Assembly: GCA_030693415.1 (NCBI GenBank)
Contig: JAUYAR010000080.1
Span: forward strand, 1 to 41,749
Direction: 5' to 3'
Source of the DNA: Candidatus Cloacimonadaceae bacterium
Lineage (GTDB): Bacteria; Cloacimonadota; Cloacimonadia; Cloacimonadales; Cloacimonadaceae
DNA length: 41,749 nucleotides
Numbering within the stretch: the stretch's first letter is position 1; the number at the start of each line of letters is the position of its first letter. The notes under the pieces are model-generated. The model saw nothing but the letters and a program-made list of their open reading frames with translations. It searched no databases and was not told the origin of the DNA. Positions 1 through 7,776 of the stretch are shown here, one piece after another. A program made the position numbers and the translations under genes.

Positions 1-90
1 GGAATTTACCACCCCAATGGTTAACTCATTGCAGGTTAACTATTTGCAGGCACTCCGCAGGATCGGCATCCGGCGCTACCTCCTTAGCAT

Positions 91-140
91 TACGGAGTCA
101 ATACGGACTTAGTCCGTAATGAGTCCGTATTGATTCCGTA
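91..140. repeat. 19-bp near-perfect inverted repeat (palindrome)
   Basis: The arms at 91-109 and 122-140 are reverse complements with one mismatch, separated by 12 bases that themselves carry a further copy of the motif AGTCCGTAAT. No T-run follows, so this does not look like a simple terminator. It resembles in style the other palindromes of this window (12464-12527 and 20201-20286), which are also built from a short motif repeated in both arms. No gene is visible in bases 1-300. Confidence 0.75.
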
Positions 141-281
141 AAGCAAAGGGGGAAGATGCCGGATTTTATAGGTGAGATTTGAGATGAGTTCCCACCCTTC
201 CACCTTTCCACCAATTCTCTTCTTGACAAGAATCTGCCCCGCGAAAAGGATGATCCCTAAACGAAGCTGTCTGCTTCTGCC

Positions 282-310
282 TTAATGCCAATGTGCACGT
301 AAGGCTATGA
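282..310 (+). promoter_or_regulatory. Weak sigma70-like promoter candidate for infC operon
   Basis: A -35-like TTAATG (282-287) and a good -10-like TATGAT (305-310) are spaced by 17 bases. The resulting transcript would begin about 30 bases before the leader hairpin at 349-371. The -35 match is poor. A better TTGACA lies at 223-228 but has no convincing -10, so the assignment is tentative. Confidence 0.3.
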
Positions 311-348
311 TAGTAATAACATTATGATTTGAATCATTACTGTGAAGC

Positions 349-379
349 AGGCGGAACGAGATGTTCCGCCTTTTTCATT
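349..379 (+). terminator. Intrinsic-terminator-like hairpin in the infC leader (possible attenuator)
   Basis: A perfect 9-bp stem (349-357 with 363-371) with a 5-base loop is followed directly by a T-run. It lies only about 18 bases before the infC Shine-Dalgarno sequence. It either ends transcription from an upstream gene or acts as an attenuator of the infC-rpmI-rplT operon. Leader-located terminators controlling infC operons are known in Bacillus-type bacteria; whether that applies here is inference. Confidence 0.6.
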
Positions 380-403
380 TCCGGTAAGAAGGAGGTTCTT
401 ATA

Positions 404-1060
404 ATCCGGATTAAACGTGGAAAGGCACGAACCAAAGAGGTGGTGCCAAAAGAACGGATCAACAATCAGATCTCGGCGAGCAACGTGCGTCTGATCGGTG
501 CCGATGGCAGACAGATCGGAGTGGTTTCGCTGCGTGAGGCTTTGCGCCGGGCAGAAGAGACGGAGCTCGATCTGGTGGAGATTTCTCCCAATATCGATCC
601 TCCGGTTTGCCGTATTCTGGACTTTAGTAAGTACTATTTCCAAAAGGAAAAGAAAGCTAAGGAAGCCAAAAAGAAACAACACGAAGTGGAAATCAAAGAG
701 ATCAAGTTTGGTCCCAATACCGAGGAACACGATTTTAACTTCAAGAAAAACAATGCCGTCAAATTCCTCAAACAGCATAACAAAGTGAAATTCACCGTGC
801 GTTTCAGGGGACGTCAGATGGCGCACAAGGAATTGGGGTACAGGGTATTGGAAAAACTCAAAGCCGATCTGCATTCGATTGCGGACGTCGATGCGGAGCC
901 AGTATCCGATCGCAACCTGCTTTCCATGATCATGAGCCCCAAAAAGGAAATCGACCGCATTCTGGAAAAGCTGAGCAAAACAGAAGAGACGCCGATCCAA
1001 CCGGAAGCTGAGGTAACGGAAACACCCGCTCCTGACGGCGAACCGACTGAAAATAAATAA
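404..1060 (+). CDS. infC: Translation initiation factor IF-3, with non-canonical start codon
   Basis: IF-3 binds the 30S subunit, prevents premature 50S joining and proofreads the start codon. The protein has the N-domain (RINNQISASNVRLIGADG region) and the C-domain (EIKEIKFGP, then the KFTVRFRGR region), plus an acidic, proline-rich tail of about 28 residues beyond the usual length. Homology begins at I/M-R-I-K-R-G-K, where the only start candidates are ATA at 401 and ATC at 404. An AAGGAGG at 389-395 sits 8 bases before ATC 404, which I choose. The in-frame ATG at 329 is rejected because it precedes the terminator hairpin and this Shine-Dalgarno and adds unconserved sequence. Rare AUU/AUC/AUA starts are an established autoregulatory feature of infC. 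First gene of infC-rpmI-rplT-pheST. Confidence 0.95.
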   Translation: MRIKRGKARTKEVVPKERINNQISASNVRLIGADGRQIGVVSLREALRRAEETELDLVEISPNIDPPVCRILDFSKYYFQKEKKAKEAKKKQHEVEIKEIKFGPNTEEHDFNFKKNNAVKFLKQHNKVKFTVRFRGRQMAHKELGYRVLEKLKADLHSIADVDAEPVSDRNLLSMIMSPKKEIDRILEKLSKTEETPIQPEAEVTETPAPDGEPTENK

Positions 1061-1062
1061 AC

Positions 1063-1121
1063 ATCCTGGTATCAGGATACATAGATTCCATCAGTCCGCG
1101 ACCCGGACTGAGGTGTATAAT
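1063..1121 (+). promoter_or_regulatory. rpmI leader hairpins and TATAAT box
   Basis: Between infC and rpmI there are two short hairpins: a 6-bp stem at 1063-1068/1073-1078 with a GTAT loop and a 7-bp stem at 1091-1097/1105-1111. A TATAAT follows at 1116-1121 without a clear -35 box. In E. coli and Bacillus, L20 represses its own operon by binding leader RNA that imitates its rRNA site, so these could be an L20 site. That role is inferred from position only. Confidence 0.35.
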
Positions 1122-1147
1122 ACGCGAAAAAACACAAGGAGATAAAG

Positions 1148-1342
1148 ATGCCTAAGATCAAGACAAACCGTTCCGCAGCAAAGCGGTTCAAGGTTACCGG
1201 CTCGGGCAAGATCGTGCGCCACCACGCCAAGAGCGCTCATATCAAAACCAAGAAATCCCCCAAGCTGAAACGCCACTTGCGTGCCAGCGCGATCGTCCGT
1301 AAATGCGATGAAGGTAGAATCCGTCGCATGCTTGTATTGTAA
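1148..1342 (+). CDS. rpmI: 50S ribosomal protein L35
   Basis: The 64-residue, strongly basic protein begins [20 protein letters not shown], the classic L35 signature, and matches the usual 64-66 residue length. It is a component of the large ribosomal subunit. AAGGAGA at 1136-1142 is a good ribosome-binding site. It sits between infC and rplT, the standard order, and ends 12 bases before rplT, so the three genes are almost certainly co-transcribed. Confidence 0.97.
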   Translation: MPKIKTNRSAAKRFKVTGSGKIVRHHAKSAHIKTKKSPKLKRHLRASAIVRKCDEGRIRRMLVL

Positions 1343-1354
1343 AGGAGAATAACG

Positions 1355-1705
1355 ATGCCAAGATCAACTAATAATCCAGCCGCACACCGCAGAAGAAAGA
1401 AATATTTGCTCGCAGCCAGAGGCTTCTTTGGCCGCAGAGGAACCATCTATCGCGTTGCCCGTCAGACTGTCGAACGCGGACTCGCCTTTTCCTTTGCTCA
1501 CCGCAAACAGAAAAAGAGAGTTTTTCGCCGCCTGTGGATCGTCCGTATCAATGCCGCCTGCAGGATCAACGATATGTCCTACAGCAGGTTTATCAACGGC
1601 TTGCACAAAGCCAATATCGAGATTAACCGCAAAACCCTCGCCCATCTGGCATGGCACGATAGCGACGCCTTCGCCAAATTGGTGGAAATCGCCAAGGGAA
1701 TCTGA
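1355..1705 (+). CDS. rplT: 50S ribosomal protein L20
   Basis: The 116-residue basic protein shows the L20 pattern: an RRKKYLLAARGFFGRRG region, then HRKQKKRVFRRLWIVRINAA, and a C-terminal half ending in LAHLAWHDSDAFAKLVEIAK. L20 is needed early in 50S assembly and in other bacteria represses translation of the rpmI-rplT messenger. AAAGGAG lies before the ATG. It is followed by about 100 non-coding bases before pheS. Confidence 0.97.
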   Translation: MPRSTNNPAAHRRRKKYLLAARGFFGRRGTIYRVARQTVERGLAFSFAHRKQKKRVFRRLWIVRINAACRINDMSYSRFINGLHKANIEINRKTLAHLAWHDSDAFAKLVEIAKGI

Positions 1706-1807
1706 GCCGACATTTTGTTGCTGACGCGGCAGACGGGATTCGTTTGTTGCTCCAGAAAACGGTGCATCAGTGCATAGCAACCTCGATTAAGAAAAACGGG
1801 AGATTTA

Positions 1808-2842
1808 GTGCAAAGCCAATTGATGGAATTGGTCGCGCGGGCAAAAACCGACATCACCGCCTGCGCAAGCCCAAATGATATACTCAATGTCCGGTCGCAG
1901 TATCTGGGTAAGAAAAGCATGCTCAATGGCCTTTTTGCCCGTCTGCGCGAGCTTTCTGCAGAAGAAAGACCCGCCTTTGGACAATTAATCAATGATGCCC
2001 GCGTTGAATTGGAAATACTGATCGCCGAGCGGGAAAATCAGATCAAAATCCAAAGCTGGGAAAAGCAAAGCTCCGCACTGCAGATGGATATCACTCTGCC
2101 GGGGATAGCAAATGAGCGGGGAGGATTCCATCCGCTCACGATCATCCGCAACCGCATCGACGAAGTCTTTCTCAGCATGGGTTTTGAAATCGCTGAGGGC
2201 TTGGATATCGAAGACGAATTCCACAATTTTGACGCGCTGAATACTCCAGAAGACCATCCTTCGCGGAATCTGGCGGATACTTTCTATCTGGACAACGGTA
2301 AGCTGCTGCGGACTCAAACCTCCACAGTGCAGATCCGGGTGATGGAAAGCTATCCTCCGCCGATCAGGATCATTTCCGCCGGTAGATGCTACCGCAACGA
2401 CAAGCCTGATCCCTCGCACTCCCCCGTCTTTCATCAAGTGGAAGCGCTCGTGGTGGATAAAGGCATATCCATGGCGGATCTGCAGGACTCGCTACAGGCT
2501 TTTGCAAACATCATGTTTGGCAGCAAGGTGCGCTCCCGTATCAGACCCCATTTCTTTCCTTTCACTGAGCCCAGCGCAGAGATCGATATCAGTTGCGTGA
2601 GCTGTCAGGGAACAGGTTGCCGCATCTGCAAACACTCCGGCTGGCTTGAAATGGGTGGTGCCGGCATGGTCGATCCCACCGTGTTCACAACCGTGGGCAT
2701 CGATCCTGAGATCTATTCCGGATTCGCTTTCGGACTCGGCATCGAACGCATCGCCATGCTCAAGTATAACATTCCGGACATGCGCATCCTGTTTGAAAAC
2801 GACATCCGCATGCTGCGCCAATTCAGTGGTGAATCGTCATGA
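1808..2842 (+). CDS. pheS: Phenylalanine-tRNA ligase alpha subunit
   Basis: PheS is the catalytic subunit of the (alpha-beta)2 PheRS that charges tRNA-Phe. The 344-residue protein has an N-terminal coiled-coil arm (residues 1-90), class II motif 2 in GRCYRNDKPDPSHSPVFHQVE, FPFTEPSAEIDISC, and motif 3 in FAFGLGIERIAMLKY near the C-terminus. A cysteine cluster of the pattern CVSCQGTGCRIC precedes motif 3, as in many PheS. The start is GTG at 1808 with GGGAG about 7 bases upstream. The stop overlaps the pheT start by 4 bases (ATGA), indicating translational coupling. Confidence 0.96.
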   Translation: MQSQLMELVARAKTDITACASPNDILNVRSQYLGKKSMLNGLFARLRELSAEERPAFGQLINDARVELEILIAERENQIKIQSWEKQSSALQMDITLPGIANERGGFHPLTIIRNRIDEVFLSMGFEIAEGLDIEDEFHNFDALNTPEDHPSRNLADTFYLDNGKLLRTQTSTVQIRVMESYPPPIRIISAGRCYRNDKPDPSHSPVFHQVEALVVDKGISMADLQDSLQAFANIMFGSKVRSRIRPHFFPFTEPSAEIDISCVSCQGTGCRICKHSGWLEMGGAGMVDPTVFTTVGIDPEIYSGFAFGLGIERIAMLKYNIPDMRILFENDIRMLRQFSGESS

Positions 2843-5373
2843 AGATATCCTACCGCTGGCTCAGCCAATACATCGATCTGCCGGAAAGCGTCGATGACCT
2901 GAAACGATATCTCACTTTCTCCGGCATCGAAGTCGAAGGCATTCAGACCATTCCCGCCCTGCCGGAAAGCGTCGTCTCGGCAAAGGTCGTCAGTGCTGAA
3001 AAACTCGAAGGCAGCGATCATCTGATTATCTGCAAGGTCGATGCCGGAAACGGTGCAGAGCCTTATCAGGTGGTTTGCGGCGCGCCCAATTGCCAAAGCG
3101 GCATGATCGGCATTCTCGCTCTACCCGGCACTCAACTCAAAGACCTTCTGATCAAGAAAACAAAACTACGCGGAATCGAATCCAGCGGTATGCTCTGTTC
3201 GGAAAGAGAATTGGGAATATCGGATAATCATGCCGGTATCATTGAGCTGGCGGAAGATACACCCATCGGCATATCGGTCAATGAGTTATATGATTTTCCG
3301 GATAGCATATTCGAGCTCGAGATCACTCCCAACCGCTCCGATCTGTTAGGTTATTTTGGCATTGCCAGAGATCTCTCGGCATCGATGGGCAAGGCTTTGA
3401 AGCTTCCCACCCTACCCGATATTCCCACAGAAATATGCGAAACTCAGGGATTGAAACTAATCCTCAAAGAACCTGAACTCTGTCCTCGTTATACCGCGCG
3501 TTTGATTTTCAATGTGACGGTCTGCCAATCGCCGCTGTGGTTGAAAAGCTTACTGATTAAATCAGGGCTCAGACCCATCAACAACATCGTCGATATCACC
3601 AATTATGTGATGCTCGCGACCGGGCATCCGCTGCACGCCTTTGATTATCATACACTTGCCAAGATGGATGAAACCGATCCCCACCCCGCCATCGTGGTGC
3701 GCAAAGCTTTTGTAAACGAACCTTTCGCCGCGCTTGATGGAAAGGACTATATCCTGGAAGGTGACGAACTTGTGATCGCGGATGGAGAGAAAGCTTCAGC
3801 CATCGCAGGTGTAGTCGGTGGTCGGGTATCCGCCATCACGGATGAGACGACGGCAATCGTTTTGGAATCCGCTGCTTTTTACCCCGGCTCGATCCGCAAG
3901 ACGGCATTTAAGCACAAGATTTCCACGGACTCTTCCTATCGTTTTGAGCGTCATCTTTGTGATTTCACGCCTCCGCATGCCGGCGCTATGGCGACAAAGC
4001 TCATCCTCGAGCTTGCCGGCGGCGAAGTGATCAATGGGTTATACGACGCCTATCCCAAGCCCTGGCAGCCACAATATCTCGCACTACGCCCTCGCAGATT
4101 TGAACAGATTATCGGCTACAAAATGCCTGAGGAGCAGATCCTCATCTATCTGGAAAAGTTGGGCTTGAAGTTCCTGCAATATGGAGATTTCCAAGCTGGG
4201 CTGATTCCAGATCCAAGCACTATCTACTGTTTCCACGGCGAAGAGGTCAAAGCGGGAATCACGCAGTTTTCTCCCCGCGACGAATGCGTGCACGCTCTCT
4301 ATTTCAGCGTTCCGCCCTACCGGGTGGATCTGACTCGGGAGATCGATCTGATCGAAGAACTGACAAGGCTGGACGGCTATGACAAGATTCCGCAAAAGAC
4401 GCCGGTTTCAATGATCATGGATCGCCATGCCTACCGGATCAGAAAGCTGATCGCCGCTCAATTTCGCGATATTGGCTTTTTCGAGACCGTCAGCTACAGT
4501 TTCTTGGATCCGGAACAGCTTGTGCAGCTTGGCTTTGACGAAGAGGAGCTAAAACGGGATCTGATCAGATTGATCAATCCGCAAAGCAGCAATCAAAGTG
4601 CCATGCGCATCAGCCTGATCCCGCAACTGCTGAATACTCTGAACTATAACATCAATCACGGCGAGCGCGACCTGAAGCTCATGGAAATGGCAAAACTCTA
4701 TATCAAAAAGGGCGATTCCCACGAAGAACCCTTCCGGCTGACCGCTCTGCTCACCGGGAAAAACGCTTCCGAACACTGGAATAGCAAAGGCGAAAACAGC
4801 GGATTCTATCATGTAAAAGGCATCCTTGAGTCGCTATTTACCGCTTTGCAGCTTGACGATTGCCAGGCTCATCCCGCGGAAAAACTCGCTTACCTGCTTC
4901 CGGGAGAAAGCCTTGACTATTATTCCGGTGGTATATTCTGCGCCCGCATGGGCAGAATCAATCCCGCCAGCACCGAGACATTTGGCATCGATACGACCAC
5001 GCTCAAACAGGATATCTGGCTCATTGACGCAGATGTTGAAAACCTGATTATGCTCACTCGGGACTTGCACCACGAGTTTAAATCGCCGCCAAGGTATCCC
5101 GCGGTGGTCAGAGACCTTTCTTTTTTGATTTCAAACGAAGTTTCCTGGCAGGATATCCAAACCGCGATCAAAAAGGTGGATCCGGCTTTGATCCACGGCG
5201 TCGGCATATTTGACGAGTATCGCGGAAAGCAGGTTCCCGAAGGGTTTCGCAGCATTTCAATCCATTTATTTATGCAAGACGCAGAAAAAACATTGACAGA
5301 TGAGCGCGTAGATCAGCTTATTGTCTCAACGGTGAAAGTGCTCCAGGATACCTGGCACATTAAAATGAGGTAA
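2839..5373 (+). CDS. pheT: Phenylalanine-tRNA ligase beta subunit
   Basis: PheT carries tRNA binding and editing for PheRS. In the 844 residues the domains run in the standard order: an EMAP/OB tRNA-binding domain (about 40-150, with VVCGAPN), the B3/B4 editing domain (about 210-390, with RPINNIVDITNYVMLATGHP), B5 (about 410-500), the catalytic-like core, and a C-terminal FDX-ACB anticodon-binding domain (PRYPAVVRDLSF and FDEYRGKQVPEGFRS). It is slightly longer than the E. coli protein (795). The ATGA overlap with pheS supports this start. Confidence 0.96.
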   Translation: MKISYRWLSQYIDLPESVDDLKRYLTFSGIEVEGIQTIPALPESVVSAKVVSAEKLEGSDHLIICKVDAGNGAEPYQVVCGAPNCQSGMIGILALPGTQLKDLLIKKTKLRGIESSGMLCSERELGISDNHAGIIELAEDTPIGISVNELYDFPDSIFELEITPNRSDLLGYFGIARDLSASMGKALKLPTLPDIPTEICETQGLKLILKEPELCPRYTARLIFNVTVCQSPLWLKSLLIKSGLRPINNIVDITNYVMLATGHPLHAFDYHTLAKMDETDPHPAIVVRKAFVNEPFAALDGKDYILEGDELVIADGEKASAIAGVVGGRVSAITDETTAIVLESAAFYPGSIRKTAFKHKISTDSSYRFERHLCDFTPPHAGAMATKLILELAGGEVINGLYDAYPKPWQPQYLALRPRRFEQIIGYKMPEEQILIYLEKLGLKFLQYGDFQAGLIPDPSTIYCFHGEEVKAGITQFSPRDECVHALYFSVPPYRVDLTREIDLIEELTRLDGYDKIPQKTPVSMIMDRHAYRIRKLIAAQFRDIGFFETVSYSFLDPEQLVQLGFDEEELKRDLIRLINPQSSNQSAMRISLIPQLLNTLNYNINHGERDLKLMEMAKLYIKKGDSHEEPFRLTALLTGKNASEHWNSKGENSGFYHVKGILESLFTALQLDDCQAHPAEKLAYLLPGESLDYYSGGIFCARMGRINPASTETFGIDTTTLKQDIWLIDADVENLIMLTRDLHHEFKSPPRYPAVVRDLSFLISNEVSWQDIQTAIKKVDPALIHGVGIFDEYRGKQVPEGFRSISIHLFMQDAEKTLTDERVDQLIVSTVKVLQDTWHIKMR

Positions 5374-5376
5374 AGA

Positions 5377-5697
5377 ATGGAAAACCAAGCATATAGCTTG
5401 CAGGATAAGATACAAAAACTGATCGATCAATATACTCTGGACAAGCAGAAACTGGCTGAATTGGACGAGAAGAACAACCTTCTGACCGAAGAAAACATGC
5501 AATTGATCAAACAAATCGACGGCGTGAACTTGAGCCAGGCTCAGATCCAAGAACGCACCCAGCAATTGGATACTCAACTGAAATCCCTGGAAAGCAAATA
5601 CCTGGAACTTCAGAAGACTCTCAGTGGTTTCGAATTGATCGCCACGGATGCGATCAGCAAGATCGACAACATCTTCCCGGAATTCTCAGAAGCATAA
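5377..5697 (+). CDS. Short coiled-coil protein next to zapA (ZapB-like in form)
   Basis: This acidic 106-residue protein is almost wholly predicted coiled coil, rich in Q, E, K and L heptads from about residue 8 to 85. It has no signal peptide or membrane segment. The start lies 3 bases after the pheT stop, with a GAGG ribosome-binding site inside the pheT end. Its place directly before zapA suggests a role with the division-ring factor, much as ZapB (also a small coiled coil) works with ZapA, but sequence homology to ZapB cannot be claimed. The call rests on architecture and neighbourhood. Confidence 0.8.
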   Translation: MENQAYSLQDKIQKLIDQYTLDKQKLAELDEKNNLLTEENMQLIKQIDGVNLSQAQIQERTQQLDTQLKSLESKYLELQKTLSGFELIATDAISKIDNIFPEFSEA

Positions 5698-5702
5698 GAC
5701 CA

Positions 5703-5969
5703 ATGAAATCGGTTGAAGTGGATATATTCGGACGCAGGTTTCGCCTACGCAGCCTCGATCCGGATGAAACATTGCAGATAGCATCAGAGATAGACAAGCA
5801 GCTCAACGAACTCAAAGACCTCTATGAGCAGCTCGATTTCACCAAGCTATTGCTGCTGCTGGCACTTCAACAACAAGAAAAAGTCCTGAACCTCGGTCGG
5901 AAAAACCAGGAACTCAGTGCCGACCTCGAACGCATGAACCAGATGATTGGAAGGATCATCGGTGAGTGA
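5703..5969 (+). CDS. zapA: Cell division protein ZapA
   Basis: ZapA binds FtsZ and bundles its filaments at midcell. The 88-residue protein has the family's N-terminal globular part, MKSVEVDIFGRRFRLRS followed by DPDETLQIASEIDKQLNEL, and a C-terminal helix that forms the dimeric coiled coil. The length is typical (90-110). It begins 5 bases after the preceding coiled-coil gene, and a structured RNA that looks like 6S RNA follows. The zapA-6S RNA linkage is known from many bacteria and supports both calls. Confidence 0.88.
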   Translation: MKSVEVDIFGRRFRLRSLDPDETLQIASEIDKQLNELKDLYEQLDFTKLLLLLALQQQEKVLNLGRKNQELSADLERMNQMIGRIIGE

Positions 5970-5976
5970 ATATACA
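5947..5976 (+). promoter_or_regulatory. Promoter candidate for the 6S-like RNA
   Basis: A TTGGAA (-35-like, 5947-5952) and TATACA (-10-like, 5971-5976) are 18 bases apart at the end of zapA. The predicted start of transcription, about 5982-5984, falls exactly where the closing stem of the proposed 6S RNA begins. Each box matches consensus at four of six bases. Confidence 0.4.
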
Positions 5977-5981
5977 TTGAT

Positions 5982-6153
5982 ACGCCTGCGGAACTCGTGA
6001 TATGGATTGCAGAAAAGCTATTTAAGAATCGGGAATCGAGCCATGAGTGGCGTGCATGCCGGCTAATTCCGGACACATAAAGCTCACAAGGTAGATGCCC
6101 ACCTGATGCTTGGCTTTTAACGGACAGGCATACACGGTTACCGCGGGTTTTTC
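5982..6153 (+). ncRNA. ssrS: Probable 6S RNA
   Basis: The 230-base gap between zapA and rny folds by eye into one long, rod-like hairpin of the 6S type. The closing stem pairs 5985-5999 with 6133-6147 (15 bases with one bulge on each side). An internal bubble follows (6000-6012 opposite 6119-6132), then an 8-bp stem (6013-6020 with 6111-6118) and a further stem (6031-6037 with 6094-6100) toward the apex. The 3' strand of the closing stem is followed by a T-run (6148-6152), which can end transcription. 6S RNA mimics an open promoter and sequesters housekeeping RNA polymerase. Position after zapA is the typical place for ssrS. No covariance model was run. Confidence 0.7.
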
Positions 6154-6201
6154 GGTTTGGACAAGGCTCCAAGCCAATTCAAAGATATAAGGAATTGATA
6201 G

Positions 6202-7776
6202 ATGAACATCGATCTAAACACGATCATTGTAGCTGCAATCGGTGCCGCGGGGGGATTTGTCCTTGCACTGATCATTTACCTCATCCGCCGCAACAACTCT
6301 TTCCGCTTGATCTCACAGGCAAAAGAAATCGCCGAGGAGATCAAAACCTCAGCCAAAAAGGAAACCGAAGCCGCTCGCAAATCCGCCATCCTCGAAGCGA
6401 AAGACGATTGGTTCAAACAAAAACGCACCCTGGAAGAGGAGATCAAGGAACGCCAGAGAGAGCTGCGTGCCCAGGAAAAAAAATATAGCGAACGCCTCGG
6501 CAGCCTGGACAAGCGGCTGGACTCTCAGGACAAAAAGGAAAACTACCTCAGCGAACAGGAACGCAAGCTAAAAACCAAAGAAGATGAAATTGCAAGCAGG
6601 AGTCAGGACGCAGAGCGCATTATATCCGACCAGCGCAAAAAGCTTTCCGAGATCGCCGGTCTGAGCCGCGAAGCAGCGATTCAGATCATGCGTGAGGAGC
6701 TGATCGGTCAAGCTCGTCAGGTAGCCGCAAACGATGCCAAGCTCACTATCGAACAGCTCAAACTGGACACTAACAAAAAAGCCGCGGATATCCTCTCCAC
6801 TGCCATCCAACGCATGGCGGCAGATTATGTTTCCGAGACCACGGTCTCCGTCGTATCCCTGCCTTCAGATGAAATGAAGGGTCGCATCATCGGTCGCGAA
6901 GGCAGAAACATCCGCACTTTCGAAAAAGCATCAGGCGTGGATCTGATCATCGACGACACTCCGGAAGCGGTGGTGCTATCCTGCTTCGATCCCGTACGTC
7001 GTGAAATCGCACGTCTTGCTTTGGGAAAGCTCATCTCCGATGGCAGAATCCACCCCGGCAGAATCGAGGAAGTCATCTCCAAAACCGGTAAGGAAATGGA
7101 GGAAACCCTCGTCAAGATCGGTGAAAAAGCAGTATTGGAAACCAATATCCACAACATCTCTCCAAATCTGATCAAGATTCTTGGACGGCTGAACTACCGA
7201 ACCAGCTATGGTCAAAACGTTTTGCAGCACTCGATCGAAGCAGCTTGGATCTGTGGAATACTGGCAGCGGAACTGGGTCTCGATCAAGAGATCGCGCGCC
7301 GTGCCGGCATGCTTCATGACATCGGCAAAGCAGTCGATCACGAATTTGATGGAACCCATGCCATCATCGGCGCCAACCTTGCACGCAAGAATGGGGAAGG
7401 CAAGCTCATTGTAAACGCTATCGAAGCTCATCATGAAGAAGTGGAAGCCACCTCCGTCTATGCCGTTCTGGTACAAGCCTCGGACGCCATTTCCGGCGCC
7501 CGTCCCGGTGCACGCAGAGAAATGCTGGAAACCTATATGCAGCGCCTCGCCAAGCTCGAAGAGATCGCCAATTCCGTAAACGGCGTCAATAAATCCTATG
7601 CCATCCAAGCAGGAAGGGAGCTGCGCATCATCGTGGAACCGGGCACCATAGAAGATTCCCAGACCTCGCTGCTCGCCACAGAAATCGCCGCTCAGATCGA
7701 AAAAGAAGTTCAATACCCAGGTCAGATCAAGGTTACCGTCATTCGCGAAACACGTCAAGTCGCCATGGCAAAATAA
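6202..7776 (+). CDS. rny: Ribonuclease Y
   Basis: RNase Y is the membrane-bound endoribonuclease that starts mRNA decay in bacteria lacking RNase E. The 524 residues show an N-terminal membrane segment (about 7-28, IIVAAIGAAGGFVLALIIYLI), a long charged coiled coil (about 30-200), a KH RNA-binding domain (GRIIGREGRN at 227-236) and an HD metal-binding domain (HD at residues 372-373 in MLHDIGKAVDHE). Length is typical. AAGGAA precedes the ATG. The stop overlaps the ymdB start by one base; rny-ymdB pairing is known in Firmicutes. Confidence 0.97.
   Translation: MNIDLNTIIVAAIGAAGGFVLALIIYLIRRNNSFRLISQAKEIAEEIKTSAKKETEAARKSAILEAKDDWFKQKRTLEEEIKERQRELRAQEKKYSERLGSLDKRLDSQDKKENYLSEQERKLKTKEDEIASRSQDAERIISDQRKKLSEIAGLSREAAIQIMREELIGQARQVAANDAKLTIEQLKLDTNKKAADILSTAIQRMAADYVSETTVSVVSLPSDEMKGRIIGREGRNIRTFEKASGVDLIIDDTPEAVVLSCFDPVRREIARLALGKLISDGRIHPGRIEEVISKTGKEMEETLVKIGEKAVLETNIHNISPNLIKILGRLNYRTSYGQNVLQHSIEAAWICGILAAELGLDQEIARRAGMLHDIGKAVDHEFDGTHAIIGANLARKNGEGKLIVNAIEAHHEEVEATSVYAVLVQASDAISGARPGARREMLETYMQRLAKLEEIANSVNGVNKSYAIQAGRELRIIVEPGTIEDSQTSLLATEIAAQIEKEVQYPGQIKVTVIRETRQVAMAK

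Noticed and set aside
329-403. ATG 329 as infC start
   Set aside because: It would place the start before the terminator hairpin and the AAGGAGG, and the added 25 residues do not resemble any IF-3.
6976-7758. Long open frame on the minus strand opposite rny
   Set aside because: It is the antisense shadow of a strongly conserved gene; it has no recognisable family and no upstream signals.
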